The position numbers were made by a program, and so were the translations under genes. The notes below the pieces were generated by a model. It did not search any database, was not told the DNA's origin, and saw only the letters and a program-made list of their open reading frames with translations. This document shows positions 29,196 through 41,800 of a stretch of DNA of 64,000 nucleotides, piece by piece. The DNA comes from Tiliqua scincoides (Eukaryota > Chordata > Lepidosauria > Squamata > Scincidae), in assembly GCF_035046505.1 (NCBI RefSeq), contig NC_089830.1:12700315-12764314 (forward strand). The letters run 5' to 3'. Within the stretch, counting starts at the first letter, position 1. The number at the start of each line of letters is the position of its first letter.

Positions 29196-29869
29196 TCATA
29201 TCAAATCACCATAAAGTTTGGGAAAAACTTTTCTGACCCTCAATTTTGTAGGCCTGTGTAATTGGACAAAGGATGAGTAGAGGGAGGAGCCCAAGGGATG
29301 GGGGGAGGGTTCTTGCCTGGGGAGTGACTTGGGAAGCCGGGGCGGGGGGGGGGAGGTGTGTGGGAGGTGGTTTTAGCAATGGAAGAGAAACTCATGGCTT
29401 CAGCAGGCTCACTAAATTCCTGGCCACAATGGGACTACTGAGTAGGGCCGGAAAGGATTGGATCCTACTGGTAATCCTACTGGGGTCAGCTGGTGCACCT
29501 GACCCCCTCCCACTTGCCCCTTCTGTCTCCACTCTCACGCAGTCCGTCCCACCCCCCTCCAGCCTTGCTGACACGTGTATGGGAAGGACATGACTCAAGT
29601 CAAACTCAGTTCCAAAAATGCTTTGGACTAGTCCCCACGGTCTCCCCTGGGGGCTGGGGATAAGAATAGGCCCTCGGTTTGGCTGCACTTGTCATAAGAG
29701 GCCACTAAACAGCCACCGGGTAGATGGGACTCGTTAGCCTGGGAAGGCAGCTCATCTGAGAGAAGGAAAGCTCTGATCCCAAACCTCCACTGCCTTGTGG
29801 CTACATCCAGTTATGGAAAAGGCTTCAGGAGTCAACCTCGAGGCAAAATCCGGAGCTGGAGTCCCTGAG

Positions 29870-30118
29870 GCAGTTCATGGCTGAACACAGTCACGTTCTG
29901 GCAACTCCTGCAACGCCGCTGGAACCAACCGAATTGGCTTCTGCCTTTCCATTTGACCATTTCAGCGACATGGAGAGGGGGGATTTGCTGCATGGGTAAC
30001 AGTCTATCCTCCATACCTCCTTTACCCAGACCTTGCGCACTGGAGAGGGCACTCTGTTCCAGAACCACTATTCAGAGCGCGATACCATAGTCTTCTGAGA
30101 CTGAAGGATGCCAACACT
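29870..30118 (+). mobile_element. RTE-tail element fragment
   Basis: Ends ctgttccagaaccactattc agagcgcgataccatagtct tctgagactgaaggatgcca, the sense 3' end of the same RTE-like family. The upstream 200 bp (ggctgaacacagtcacgttc ...) is not assigned to a family. Confidence 0.6.
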
Positions 30119-30138
30119 GCAGTCCCCACGGCCACGCA

Positions 30139-31088
30139 TTATAAGAACATAAGAACAGCCCCACTGGCTCAGGCCATAGGCCCATCTAGTCCAGCTTCCT
30201 GTATCAAACAGCTGTCCACCAAATGCCCCAGGGAGCACACCAGATAACAAGAGACCTCATCCTGGGCATCCACAAGGTCGCCAGTTCGAAGCCACCGGCA
30301 CCGTGCGACCTTGAAGCAGCTGGCAAGCTGCAGCTGAGCTGTTCCATCTGCGAAGTTGGAGGATGGAGGCCAGAATGTTAAACCAGATCGGAGTGTAACA
30401 TCTCGAATGTGGTGGTTCTTGAAAGAGAGAACCTTCTTTCAATTTGTAAAAATCCCTGCGTGGATTTAATAAGCCTGCCTGTGTAAACCGCCTTGAATAA
30501 AGTCTTGAATAAAGACCCAGAAAGGCGGTATATAAATACTGTATATTATATTATTATTATTATCCTGGTGCCCTCCCTTGCATCTGGCATTCTGACATAA
30601 CCCATTTCTAAAATCAGGAGGTTGCGCATACACATCATGGCTTGTACCCCGTAATGGATTTTTGGACTCCAGAAACTTGTCCAATCCGCTTTTAAAGGCG
30701 TCTAGGCTAGACGCCAGCACCACATCCTGTGGCAAGGAGTTCCACAGACCGACCACACACTGAGTAAAGAAATATTTTCTTTTGTCTGTCCTAACCCGCC
30801 CAACACTCAATTTTAGTGGATGTCCCCTGGTTCTGGTATTATGTGAAAGTGTTAAGAGCATCTCCCTATCCACTCTGTCCATCCCCTGCATAATTTTGTA
30901 TGTCTCATTCATTTCCCCCCTGAGGCGTCTCTTTTCTAGGCTGAAGAGGCCTAAACGCCGTAGACTTTCCTCATAAGGAAGGTGCCCCAGCCCCGTAATC
31001 ATCTTAGTCGCTCTCTTTTGCACCTTTTCCATTTCCACTATGTCTTTTTTGAGATGCGGCGACCAGAACTGGACACAATACTCCAGGA
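30139..31088 (-). mobile_element. CR1 LINE 3' fragment with a nested SINE
   Basis: On the minus strand it encodes the CR1 C-terminus (EYCVQFWSPHLKKDIVEMEK, LPYEESLRRLGLFSLEKRRL, LWNSLPQDVVLASSLDAF) and the 3' UTR ending with the ATGTTCTT tail. A tRNA-type SINE interrupts it at 30,266-30,561. Confidence 0.92.
30266..30561 (+). mobile_element. tRNA-derived-type SINE inside the CR1
   Basis: Flanked by ATCCTGG on both sides (30,259-30,265 and 30,562-30,568). It has a B-box-like cagttcgaagcc near the head and a 3' part (gtaaaccgccttgaataaag ... ggcggtatataaat) of a kind common in squamate SINEs. Family not named. Confidence 0.65.
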
Positions 31089-31385
31089 CACAATTATGCA
31101 CGAGTCGAATCAAAGAGGACGGGGACTTGGGACCCAAGTCGAGTCTAGCCGCTGGGGATTTTCACATCCCTGCTGTATAGTTCATATATACAATCAGTTC
31201 AAGAGGAGGAAGGGACATGTAATGATTGAGCTTCCTTTCTTGTTTTATTCTGGAATTATCCATAGTCTTGCCTCAGACCTCTTTGAGGCTTGCCTATTTG
31301 CAATTGGTTAAGTTTTGGGGTTCTTCTTGTAAATTGGAGGCTTCCAAAGATGACCCCTCTCTGCCTGGATTTGTCTTCATGGTGA

Positions 31386-31770
31386 TTGTGGAGTCCACCA
31401 ATTTGGATTTGGACAGAAAGGCAGAATTGGGGAAAGGAGGAAGCACCTGCTTCACGACTGCCCTGCCAGTCATCCCAGGGGTGTTTATACTGGTGTATGA
31501 GAAGGGCTCTCAATGGTGAATGTCTGGGCCAAGAATTTCCTCCCTATAACTTTGTGAATGGCCTGAGGCAGGGGGAGGTCCTCTCATCCAAGTTTTGGGT
31601 TGCAATCCTATCCTGCGCTGGTACAGGCAAGCCAGGAGGCTTGCGCTGCATGCAGCGAAGGATTATGGCCAGAAGCAGCTTAGCCAGAGGCAAGAGAAAA
31701 CTTTTCCTCTTACCCCTGGATAACAGCTGCTGGCCAATATGGTTCTCCTTGAATTTGTACCACCTCTGGA
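31386..31770. repeat. Segment inverted relative to 60,765-61,145
   Basis: Both copies keep an open stretch reading VIVESTNLDLDRKAELGKGG then STCFTTALPVIPGVFILVYE. The right half is the fold-back family; the left half is not an element I recognise. No splice sites chosen. Confidence 0.75.
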
Positions 31771-32164
31771 GTGCAAGATGGAGAGACCCATCTTGAAGGA
31801 CAGCTTTGGTGCTCAGGGGATGCCTTTTGCGACTCATTTCATGGTGTTGCCATCGACAATGGACGGAATGTTGATTCTTGGACTGTCAAGACAGCACCTA
31901 GGACTGCCAGATATCTCCCTAGGTCAGTGTTTCTCAAACAGCGGGTCAGGACCCACTAGGTGAACCGCGAGCCAATTTCAGGTGGCTCCCCATATCATTT
32001 CAATATTTTATTTTTACTATATTAGACTTGATGCTATCATTTGGGGAAATGTGACAAACTTGTACTTTTTACAGGCTAGAATGTAACACAGTAAATGGGA
32101 CTTACTCCTGGATAAGCACAGGTAGGATTGCAGCCTATGATTGTGAAAAAGTTTCCTGCTTATT

Positions 32165-32905
32165 GAATGCAAATCTTAGAGAACTTTTATAAAATGTTGT
32201 ATAAATGGTGTCTGACTCCAGGTAAACTGGCAAAAATGTATTAATATACCAAATAGATGTTGGAAGTGTAAATGACAAGAAGGAATGTTCTACCATATGT
32301 GGTGGACTTGTACAAAAGCAAAAAAATATTGGACTTTGATACACCAGCAAATGCAGTTGACATTTAAGGTAAATTTACAAATGAAACAAGACACTTTTTT
32401 GTTGGGAATATTGGATGATTCAATTCAGAAAGACTATGAAACTATGTTTTTATATATGACAACTGCTGCAAGAATATCGTACGCCAAATAATGGAAAGTT
32501 CCAGAGATACCTGTAGTGGAAAAACGCTGGCTAAAAGTATTGGATTTGACAGAAATGGATAAACTTACAATACTTCTTAAAGATAAGTCAGTAAAAACTT
32601 TTATGGACAATTGGAAGCCATTCATGGACTTCCTGCGCATTGAAGGGAGAATGGGTCAAATAATCTATGAATTTGATGAGTAGATAGGGGATTTAACTTG
32701 TATGTTTTTCTCATTTTTCTTTTTGTGTTGAAAATGTACTTTTTAAATAAGTGTAGATTGTTTAAGATTTGATGACTAACTTTTTTGTATGATTTGTAGT
32801 AGTAGAACAAAGAAATGTAGTTTGAGATCTCCACACTTGCCACACAAATTGTAATATCTTTATTCTTTTTAATTTTTTTGTATTTGCATTTATTAAAACA
32901 AAGAA
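32165..32905 (+). mobile_element. L1 LINE 3' fragment, inverted copy
   Basis: Third copy, now on the plus strand. It reads CWKCK..EGMFYHMWWTCTKA, FLLGILDDSIQKDYETMFLY, MTTAARISYAK and on to MGQIIYEFDE and a stop, which fixes the family as L1 (CWKC/HMWW knuckle). Confidence 0.88.
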
Positions 32906-34097
32906 TGAAAGAAAGATTTTCCTGCTTGATGATGTCACTTCAGAACATCATTTCCGGTGGGTCCTGATAGATTCTCATTCTAAAAAGGAGGTCCTGGTGC
33001 TAGTAGTTTGAGAGTCACTGCCTTAGGAGGTTGTGAGCTGAGACCAGTGTTCTCCCTGTGGGGCACATGTACTGTACCGAGAGGCAATAAACAAGGGGCA
33101 TCTTTTAAGCATTAGGACCCACTTTTTTAAACGATACTCTATCAGGACCCACTTAGGTTTACCAGACTTTAAAAAAAGAGGTCTAGAAAGAAAAATCTAT
33201 TTATTTATAAGGGATAATAACCAGAAAAAGACCCTGAAACATTTATCTCCCTATATTTACACGTGCTTGCAAACTGCAGCAGTTGGGCTCTTTGTAGGGT
33301 AATATGTAACTACAGTATCTGATTTTTGAATAGCCTCAGGGCTTGAGGAAATAGCTCAGCGGTTCTCAAACTCGCTGGGAGTCCAAGAACTGCTTGTAAG
33401 TGACAGGGACTGAGAGAGAGGATATGCCTCAGTGGCACCGCAGTAATAGTGGCGCTGCAGGCACCCAGAGGCTTGCCTACCTGAGGGGGTCTGCCAGCCT
33501 TGGAGAGGGTCCGAGAGGCCTGCAGCTCGCTCTGCGGGTCTCCCCCAAGCTTCATTTCACTCCGATCTGAAGATTGGAGTGACTTTTGGTTTACTGTGGC
33601 ACTGCCGGGGCATCCATTACTAGGTCACTCCCCTTAAGGGGAAATGACCCGTTTTATGTTCCTACATAAAACCCACCAAAATTCAGGTCACAACCAACCA
33701 CTGGGTCCTGACCCACAGTTTGGGAACCACTTGTATAAATTATTCTTGTAGAGAAGCCAGTGGTCCCCTGTTCCTGGCACTGGGTTCTAGTTTCTGCACC
33801 AAGAGACCTGTTGAATCAAAGGGACTTCTCTGTTCAGTCACCCAGATATCACAAGTTCTCACACAGCCAAATGCTGACCTAATGTTTTTTAAGCCAAAAT
33901 ACACTTTTGCCAAAATACAAACAAGCAAAAATAGTCTCCAACAATTAGGATGGTTTTCAGGGATGCTCTGCAGTTTGGGAGGATCTGCCAGGTGAAAAAG
34001 AGGGGGTGTCTTTGAAAGAGTCACACTGCTTATTGGATTAGAGAAACGGGTGGGGGCTAATGTTCAGCACTGAAGTGAGGGATGCTCCTTGACTTAC

Positions 34098-34203
34098 CCA
34101 CAAAGCAAGCTGCCACCTTGAATATTGCTGCCTCCTTCACACAAGGATGTAACACACAGCTCAGGGCAGCACCCCTAATGAGATCTGGGCTGTAGGTCTT
34201 GGT
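34098..34203 (-). pseudogene. Orphan MROH-like exon k, inverted
   Basis: 106 bp with intact acceptor (cttgcag side) and donor. It reads TKTYSPDLIRGAALSCVLHP (F to L). No neighbouring exons are present on this strand, so it cannot be part of a normal transcript of this gene. Confidence 0.7.
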
Positions 34204-34612
34204 CTTGCAGAAAATAACAATGAGAACTGGCATCAGGCATGTTTGTGCAAAGGGAACACTCTGTACTGATCCTACCACCCTTCTATCACAAATAAAGTAG
34301 TGAAACCCATGAAGTTGGATGTAGACTAAGCAGACCTGGGTTCAAATCCATGCTCATCTATGAATTTCACTAGAGGACTATGGGACAACGAACATCATAC
34401 TACCTTATAGTGTGATGTGGAAATTCCCCACGGTATATGAGAAAATTTATACAGGTTGAGTCTTGGCATCCATGAGGGTTCCGTTCTGAGAACCCCTGCG
34501 GATGCCAAAAATCATGCTAAATGAAATCCATTTAAAAAACAATGTCCCTTTTCTCAGTGGTTTAAAAACAGCTTCACTTAACATTGTGAGGGAGAGCAGA
34601 AGCAGAAAGCAG

Positions 34613-34615
<3 letters not shown>

Positions 34616-34657
<42 letters not shown>
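34616..34657. repeat. (TC)n microsatellite at edge of inverted copy
   Basis: About 21 TC units marking the right end of the inverted block. Confidence 0.95.
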
Positions 34658-34660
<3 letters not shown>

Positions 34661-35189
34661 ACCACTTAAGTGGATGGCAAAAAAACGCACTATAGCAAAT
34701 CAATTTTTAAAAAAATTAAAAAAACTTTTTGTTCAGGTGATTTAAAAACAGCCTTGCTGACCTTTGTGATGTAAGATCATTAAGAAGACAATCCATCAAT
34801 CAGTCCTCCAATTCACTCCACCCCTCCCTTCACCGATGCAAAGTGATCACCTTACTTTCATGTGCTCAGGGGGAAGGAAGGGGTCACCTGGAGAGAGAAG
34901 GATTGATGGCTTGTCTATATCATTTCCCTAAATATTTTCCTAAATTATTTATTTCCCTAAATGCAGTCACACACTCTTCTCTCATAGGGAAGGGAGAGAT
35001 GGAGAGGGAGTTTGGCGTGAAGGAGAGAGGACTGTTCTTCTTGTTCCTCTTCTCACTCCATCTCCTTCTTGGTTTTCAAATCCAGGCAGTGGGAGGAGAA
35101 AAAGGTTTAGTAAAGGTTTTTTAGCAATTGCCTTGGGCAGCAAATCGGTGGGCAGAACCCAGCAAATGGAGTTGGGTCCCCCCCCCCCA
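34661..35189. other. Repeat-derived DNA between the inverted copy and unit 2
   Basis: 34,665-34,825 is the reverse complement of 44,957-45,120 (cttaagtggatggcaaaaaa; cattaagaagacaatccatc). The rest is unrecognised. No exon seen. Confidence 0.6.
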
Positions 35190-35533
35190 CAGGGTGACCA
35201 GGTATCTTCTTTTTCCAGGACATATCCTCTTTTTCAGCCTCGTGTCCTGGAAAAGAACTTTAATGTCCTCCTTTTCCCTGTGAGTGGGCCCCTGCAGGCA
35301 GCGCAGAACTGTCTTGTAATTAATGTTAAATGTAATAAATTATAAGTAATAGAGTTTTGAATTTAAGAAGTAATATTGTTTTAAGATTGTGCCCTAAGTG
35401 TTTAAATTAACCACATGAAATCAATATATGAATGTTCATAGCTTTTATTGTGTCATGTCCTACATTTTTCTTGGAATTCCTACATTTGGGGGTGCCTGAT
35501 CCTCTTTTTGCCGTTATGACATCTGGTCACCCT
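35190..35533. mobile_element. DNA-transposon-like element at the unit 2 left edge
   Basis: Ends agggtgaccaggtatc and gacatctggtcaccct are inverted repeats. Middle reads ctctttttcagcctcgtgtc and a long AT-rich part. Unit 1 starts inside the right part of its copy. Confidence 0.65.
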
Positions 35534-35669
35534 CCCCCGTCCACCAGTCTGCTGCCAGAGGAATTCATCTCACCTGGCCTCATGGATGTTGCCCTGCCTA
35601 GGACGGCATCAGCCTCTGAGACATTTTGCTTCTGGGTACCTTAGCAGTGGCCCTTTGCTTTCCTGACAG

Positions 35670-35812
35670 GTTGAGACATTGCTGGAACACTTCATTGAAA
35701 AGAGTAAAACACAAAGGAAGGGTGAAAGCAACATGGCGTTATTAGCTTTTGCTGTGCTCGCTGGTGAGAACGTTGTCAAAGTGGTGAACTTTCTCCTCCA
35801 GAATCCTTTGTG
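35670..35812 (+). CDS. MROH-like exon a, unit 2 (fast-diverging)
   Basis: 143 bp, same borders and phases as in unit 1. Reads VETLLEHFIEKSKTQRKGES then NMALLAFAVLAGENVVKVVN. Nineteen base differences from unit 1. Confidence 0.7.
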
Positions 35813-38800
35813 GTATCTATTTATTTAAAGCATTTCTCCCTCTCTGTTAGTATTTATAAAAAACAACCCAAAGCAGCTATAGGGGATTTCAGCTTGTACT
35901 GCCTTGGATGGCCCATTGGGGATCTATGGGGCTTACAGTAGTGCCTAAGGGCCCAATCCTATCCAACTTTCCAGCACTGGTGTAGCCACAATGCAGCCCC
36001 AAGTTAAGGGAACAAATGTTCCCATACCTTGAGGAGGCCTTTGTGACTGCGTCCCCACCACAGCATGCAGCCAATGCCCTGTTTGCATGGCTGCACCAGT
36101 ACTGGAAAGTTGGATAGGATTGGGCCCTAAGTATCATGTCTCTCCACCCAGGACAAACTTAAAGCAGGGTTCCCCACCACCCTCTCTGCCTGCCTACCAG
36201 AATGAAGAATACTCTGTTCTGGAGCATCTCTACGGGTGTCCGGTCACATCTAGTTCATGGTTTAGTTTCCTAATATTTCAAACTTGATTTGTATTAGGAG
36301 CCAGGAATTGTAGCCTTGTATGCACATAGACCAGCGTTTCTCAATGTTCATCCCACACTGTACCACTTTGCATGATCCACCTATTGGAAGTACCAGCAGA
36401 AGTGATTGCCAGTTACTTCTGGATTGAGAGGCCAGATGCCACATGACAAACACCAATCAGGAAGAGGCTCAGGGTGAACAGGAGGGCTTTTTAGAGTAGG
36501 TGAAAAGCCTGCTGCTCACAGAGCCAACCTCCTACTGAAGTTGGTCACATCAGTTCATTTGTCTTGCTGCCAGAAGCAGATGCCTGGGGGTCCCACAAGT
36601 ACCATCAGACACAACCTCAAGTATCGCTGGTGGTGCACATAACATTGGTTGAGAAACACGGACATAGGGCGCAATCCTCACCTCTTATGTCAGTACTTTC
36701 CAGCACTGGCATAGCGGTGCCAATGGAACATGTGCTGCAACCTGCAGTTGGGTGTCACTTATGGAGGCCTCCTCAAAGTAAGGGAATGTTTGTTCCCTTA
36801 CCTCGGAGTTGCATGGCCCTTCGTGCTGGAAAGCACTGACATAAGGGGTTAGGATTGCACCCATAGGCTCATTATGTATGCGTATGCTTCTGTGCCTGGC
36901 TGAGATTTAGTGGCAGTTCTGTGGGCACTGGAGACCTGTACAGACATTTTATTTTATTTTTATTGCTTAAACAGAACCCCCCCCCCCCCAAAAATAGCAT
37001 TACATGGATACATGCTTATGAGTTACATACTTAAAAAAAGGGGGGGGGAATGTATATTTATACACACACACATATACAAAGTATCTGCATATCAACACTT
37101 CATGCAGCTTATGTTATTATAGCAAGTAATGGCCTCCTGATATCCTGAAATATATACAGTGGCATAGCTAGGTCACTTGACACCTGGGGCCCATAATTTT
37201 TTGTCTCCTCATGCAACATAATTATTTAATAATTAATTAATCATATTAATTCATTCACATTTTTATACCACCCTTCCCCTAAGCAGCTCAGGATGGTGTG
37301 TGTGGTTCCTCCCTTTATTTTGTCCTCACAACATCCCTGTGAGGTAGGTGAGACTGAGAGATAGTAATAGTCATGACATGATGTGAATAATAATAATGGC
37401 CAGAAAATAAATGCAGTGAATATTTCCCCGCAAGCAATGGATGAAATTCTGCATCAAATGGTCTCATGATGGTATTATTCCTAACATGATGGCATTATTC
37501 CTAAAAGCCACGCTTTCCAGAATTTTGGTCACTAGGGTGTCAAACCCCCCCCCCCAGATGTCTCATTGGCCTGTTTTGAATTAAGGCAGTGGTTCTCTCA
37601 TGTTTAACACTGGGACCCACTTTTTAGAATGACAATGTCTGGGACCCACCAGAAATGATGTCAGGAAAAATTCCTGGCCCTGATCATTAAGTTGATGTAA
37701 AAATTGCCCTATCAGTCCAGCTACTCCATAAAAAAGATTCCCTGTTAATCTTTAAAGTTGGATTCACTGTGCAGGCATAACTCATTGACTGCCATATGTT
37801 CTGCGTCATGTATGGGAAAGCCCCTAGCTCAGTGATAGGGCATGCGCTTTGTACATAGAATGACTTGGGTTCAATCCCTGGCATCTGTTGGTAGGGCTGG
37901 AAAGTGGGTTTGACCCCTCTCTGAAACTCTGAAGAGCCATCGCCAGTCAGAATAGGCAATGCTAAGTGAGATGGTATCAGGCAGTTTTGCACTCTCTGGG
38001 ATTCCAGTGTTCATGATTATTACAGTTCTTCTTGCTCAGTTACTGCTCCCTGTGGGTACATCTGACATGTAGGAATGGCAGAAGAAAGTAAGGAATCCTG
38101 GGGCTTGTATTTTGCAAAAGAGCATGCTACATAGGGCGGCACCAAGGCTGACTCCAGGTTGGAGGGGGCCATCAGTAAGGTAGGCAGATGTTGCCACGCC
38201 TGGTCCAAGGGACCTAACTATCTGTTTTTCAATTCACAGCGCTTGTCAGGAGCACTGGCCGGTGGTGTTTGCCTGTGCAGATACAACCCTGCTCCTTGAA
38301 GCCCTGTTGTATGAGATGCGGGGAAAGCCAGAAGAGCAGACAAGTGTGGTAAGAGCTGTGCTGTGGAACTGTGTCACGATTCCCTTCTCCCGGTAGCGTA
38401 TGAGTATATCCTGCAGTTCCACGCAAGGAGAGAGAAGCCACGGGAGTTGGTACTGAGGGCAAAATCTACAAACCAAAATTCACCCTGGAGAATATCAACT
38501 TCTTCAATATCAATGAATGTTAATATCCACAACAATCCAGAATATGATTTCAGGGTTTGAACCACAAGTGTGAATGACTGTCCCTCGTGCATGATGTGCT
38601 CTCCTTTTGTCAGGAAGGAAAGAGAGAACTGATTTCTGTTGGAGGGACTGCTCTTGATCTGGTATACTCTAGCACAGGGATTTTCAACCAGTGTGCCATG
38701 GCACATTGGTGTGCTGCCAGTGGTTCACAGGGGTGCTGCAGGAGTTTGGGAGAGGGTCATTTATCAGTAGGACCATTGGGGTGTGCAAACCCCCCACCTG

Positions 38801-41800
38801 TAGTGCAATGTGCCTTGTTAATTATCAAAAAACAGATGGTACGCCTTGACAATTAGAGCACCTTGTCAGTGTACCATGAAATGAAAAGGGTTGAAAATCT
38901 CTGCTGTTGCTGACATCTTTGCAATGTAGCTCTCCATCCAATGCTGGGTTGTTGGCAGAGTCCAAACCCCAAAAGATGCATTTTGCAGGAAAGCCGAGAT
39001 AGGCAGCTTTGTATGAGACTTGAGTTCAAGACTCAGACATCAGTTACTTTAAGGAACATGCATGTGAGTTTGAGAGGATGGAAGTGAATCCCATAGCTAG
39101 TCTGTCTAGCTCCATGGCTTCTTTTCAGGGGAAGAGGGAGCAGGAAGGAAGTAAAGCCTGAGGATTGTCCTCTAGGTATGCTTTACCGGAGGATAGAAAA
39201 GATAGAGAGAACACCTTATCCCACTACCATTATCCGCCTAGCCTTATGACCTCCCCACTGGTACAGTTACAAGAGTACCACTTTGTTGCAAACTCCAATA
39301 TGGGAGACCTGCCAAGAGACAATATGAAGTGCTCACTGCAGGTGAGAGATTTTTGAACTGTGACTGAGTGAGAGACAAACCCATCTGACCCCATGGGGAT
39401 GCCCTTTTCTTCAAGTCCTAGTGAAATGAATGGAGGCTGTGAAAGAAAAAGATGCAGGATCCATTCCTATCACTGGGGATTGTGCAGGAAACCTACTGCC
39501 CAGCTGAGTTCATGAACAGGAAGGTGTATTTTTCTCCCTCGGTCAGGATTGGGCCAACCCTGCCTCAGCTGGAGTTTGGGTTGGTGAGGAAGTGAGGGGA
39601 AGGGGGTGGAGGACGAGCCCAGTCCCCGGTAGGTACCAGGCAGATTGCAGTGGAGGACTCCCCCTGCAGCTGAGAGAGATGAGCAGGTGCATGCACACAG
39701 GATCTCACCCTCTGCTGCATGACATTCTGGTCCAGGACAAAGAAGAAGCTGTAAGAGCACCGGGCATCTCTTTTTCCTTTTCTCCTAGCAACATGCCACC
39801 CAAGCCATGAGGAGCTTTCTCTGTGCTGCTGCAAACAAAAGAAGGGTGAGAGAGCAGTTTCCAAAGTTGCTTCTGACATTGCTGGGGCAAATCTCGGTCT
39901 CCTTGAAGGACGGCAACAATGTGAGGTAAGTTGTCTCTGCAAGAGATCTTTTGGGTTTTGGTGCTAGCTTTTTGATTGACCATGCCAGGTATTGAATCTG
40001 GAACATGGTGCTTGCAAGGCATGGAGGATACAACTCAGCCATGGCCACTTGCCCAGCATGTGGCCCTTTTTTCCGCTTGGACCACAGTGGCCAAACTCAC
40101 TACCGCCAAACACAGGAAAAGCAGTTCCTGTTTGGACTACATCTTTCCGTTCCACCCAGGCGCCATGTGTAATCCTCCATGATTGGGGGACACTCTGGGC
40201 AGTCACATCTGCTGCCTGGCGTCCCAGAAGGCCACGTGACAGGACATTCAGGCACATGCGACTGCCCAGAGCATCTCTGTCTCCTGATCATGGAGGACCA
40301 CATGCAGCGCCCAGGCTGAACGGTAAGGTCTGCATCATGTATGGGAAAGCCCCTAGCTCAGTGATAAGGCACGCGCTTTGTACATAGAATGACTTGGGTT
40401 CAATCCCTGGCATCTGCTGGTAGGGCTGGAAAGCGGGTTTGACCCCTCTCTGAAACTCTGAAGAGCCATCGCCAGTCAGAATAGGCAATGCTAAGTGAGA
40501 TGGTATCGGGCAGTTTTGCACTCTCTCTGGGATTCCAGTGTTCATGATTATTACAGTTCTTCTTGCTGAGTTACTGCTCCCTGTGGGTACATCTGACATG
40601 TAGGAATGCCAGAAGAAAGTAAGGAATCCTGGGGCTTGTAGTTTGCCAAGTCACATCTGCTGCCTGGCGTCCCAGAAGGCCACGTGACAGGACATTCAGG
40701 CACATGCAACTGCCCAGAGCATCTCTGTCTCCTGATCGTGGAGGACCACATGCAGCGCCCAGGCTGAACGGTAAGGTCTGCTCACCGGGTGGACAGATTC
40801 GTTGGAATCCCGGATTTGGCACCCAGGCCGGGGTTCCCTTGGACATGCGCTCATCTGGGAAATTGACCTGACAATCTCACACTCTCAAAATAAGAAGAAT
40901 ATTACTCCTGAGCCAGCAACTTGTTCCATTTCTGACTTAAATGAAACTCTTGGATTCTATAGAAGTGGGACCCTTAGTCACACTCCTGGTGTATCTGTGG
41001 CAGTGACCCTCCTGGTCTTACTTCTTTTATCTTGCTTGCAGAGAGCCCCTGGAAACACTCCAGCTTCTCTCTAACATCGTGAGAACCGTGACAGAGGAAA
41101 CCGAGTGCTGGGATCAGCTGAGCAGTCCTCAATGTTTTAGTGAGGGATTGTCCAGCTTAGTAAGGTAGGAGGAAGACTGCTGGGTTTCTCAAAGAGTGTC
41201 AGATAGCTGAAGTTGTGGGATGTGAATGTGCATCATTTGTCTTCCACTGACATCTTTAGTGCCTCTTTTCTTTTTTCTTTTCTTTTTTTTTTGCATGGTC
41301 CTGTTACCTATTCCAGGATTCTCCTCTCCAGCTCACACTCCTTGGTCCCTGGCATCATTGAGTTCCTTCTGGACATCTTTGGGGCTGAAGAGCATGCATG
41401 GCTCTATGAAACAGCAGTGATGCTCTACCAGAAGGTGAGGGGTACTGCAGTAGTTGAGAGGCTTCATTAGTGGCGATGCACTCCGCAGCCTTTCCCTGGA
41501 TAGGATTACGCCAGTGGTTCCCAAACTGTGAGTTGTGGCTTCCCAGGGAGCCATGAAAACCAGCTAGGGAAGCCACAGAATCTTTGTGAAAAACCTGCCT
41601 CTATAGAATTGTAGCCTTAATGGAGAGCCACGGCCAATGGCCCAGTAGATCAAGAGAGCCATCAGTCGAAAAAGTTTGGGAACCACTGGATTAGGCCATG
41701 TAACTGCTATGGAAACCAATGGTCCTAAAGATTGGTTGGCATGTGGATGGCAAATTATGTGCACCATTATAGGGCATCAAATGATCAGTTAGAGTCTACT

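Larger units (their letters stand above)
31785..34660 (-). repeat. Inverted third copy of the exon k to L1/hAT block
   Basis: Reverse complement of about 11,795-14,645 (unit 1) and 49,575-52,435 (unit 2). It carries an orphan exon k, two hAT-type elements and the L1 fragment. Its left join lies in ctctggag shared by both partners. Its right edge is a (TC)n tract matching the (GA)n tract of unit 1. It shares a 19-20-bp stretch (ctccaatctgaagattggag) with unit 2 that unit 1 has lost. Confidence 0.9.
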
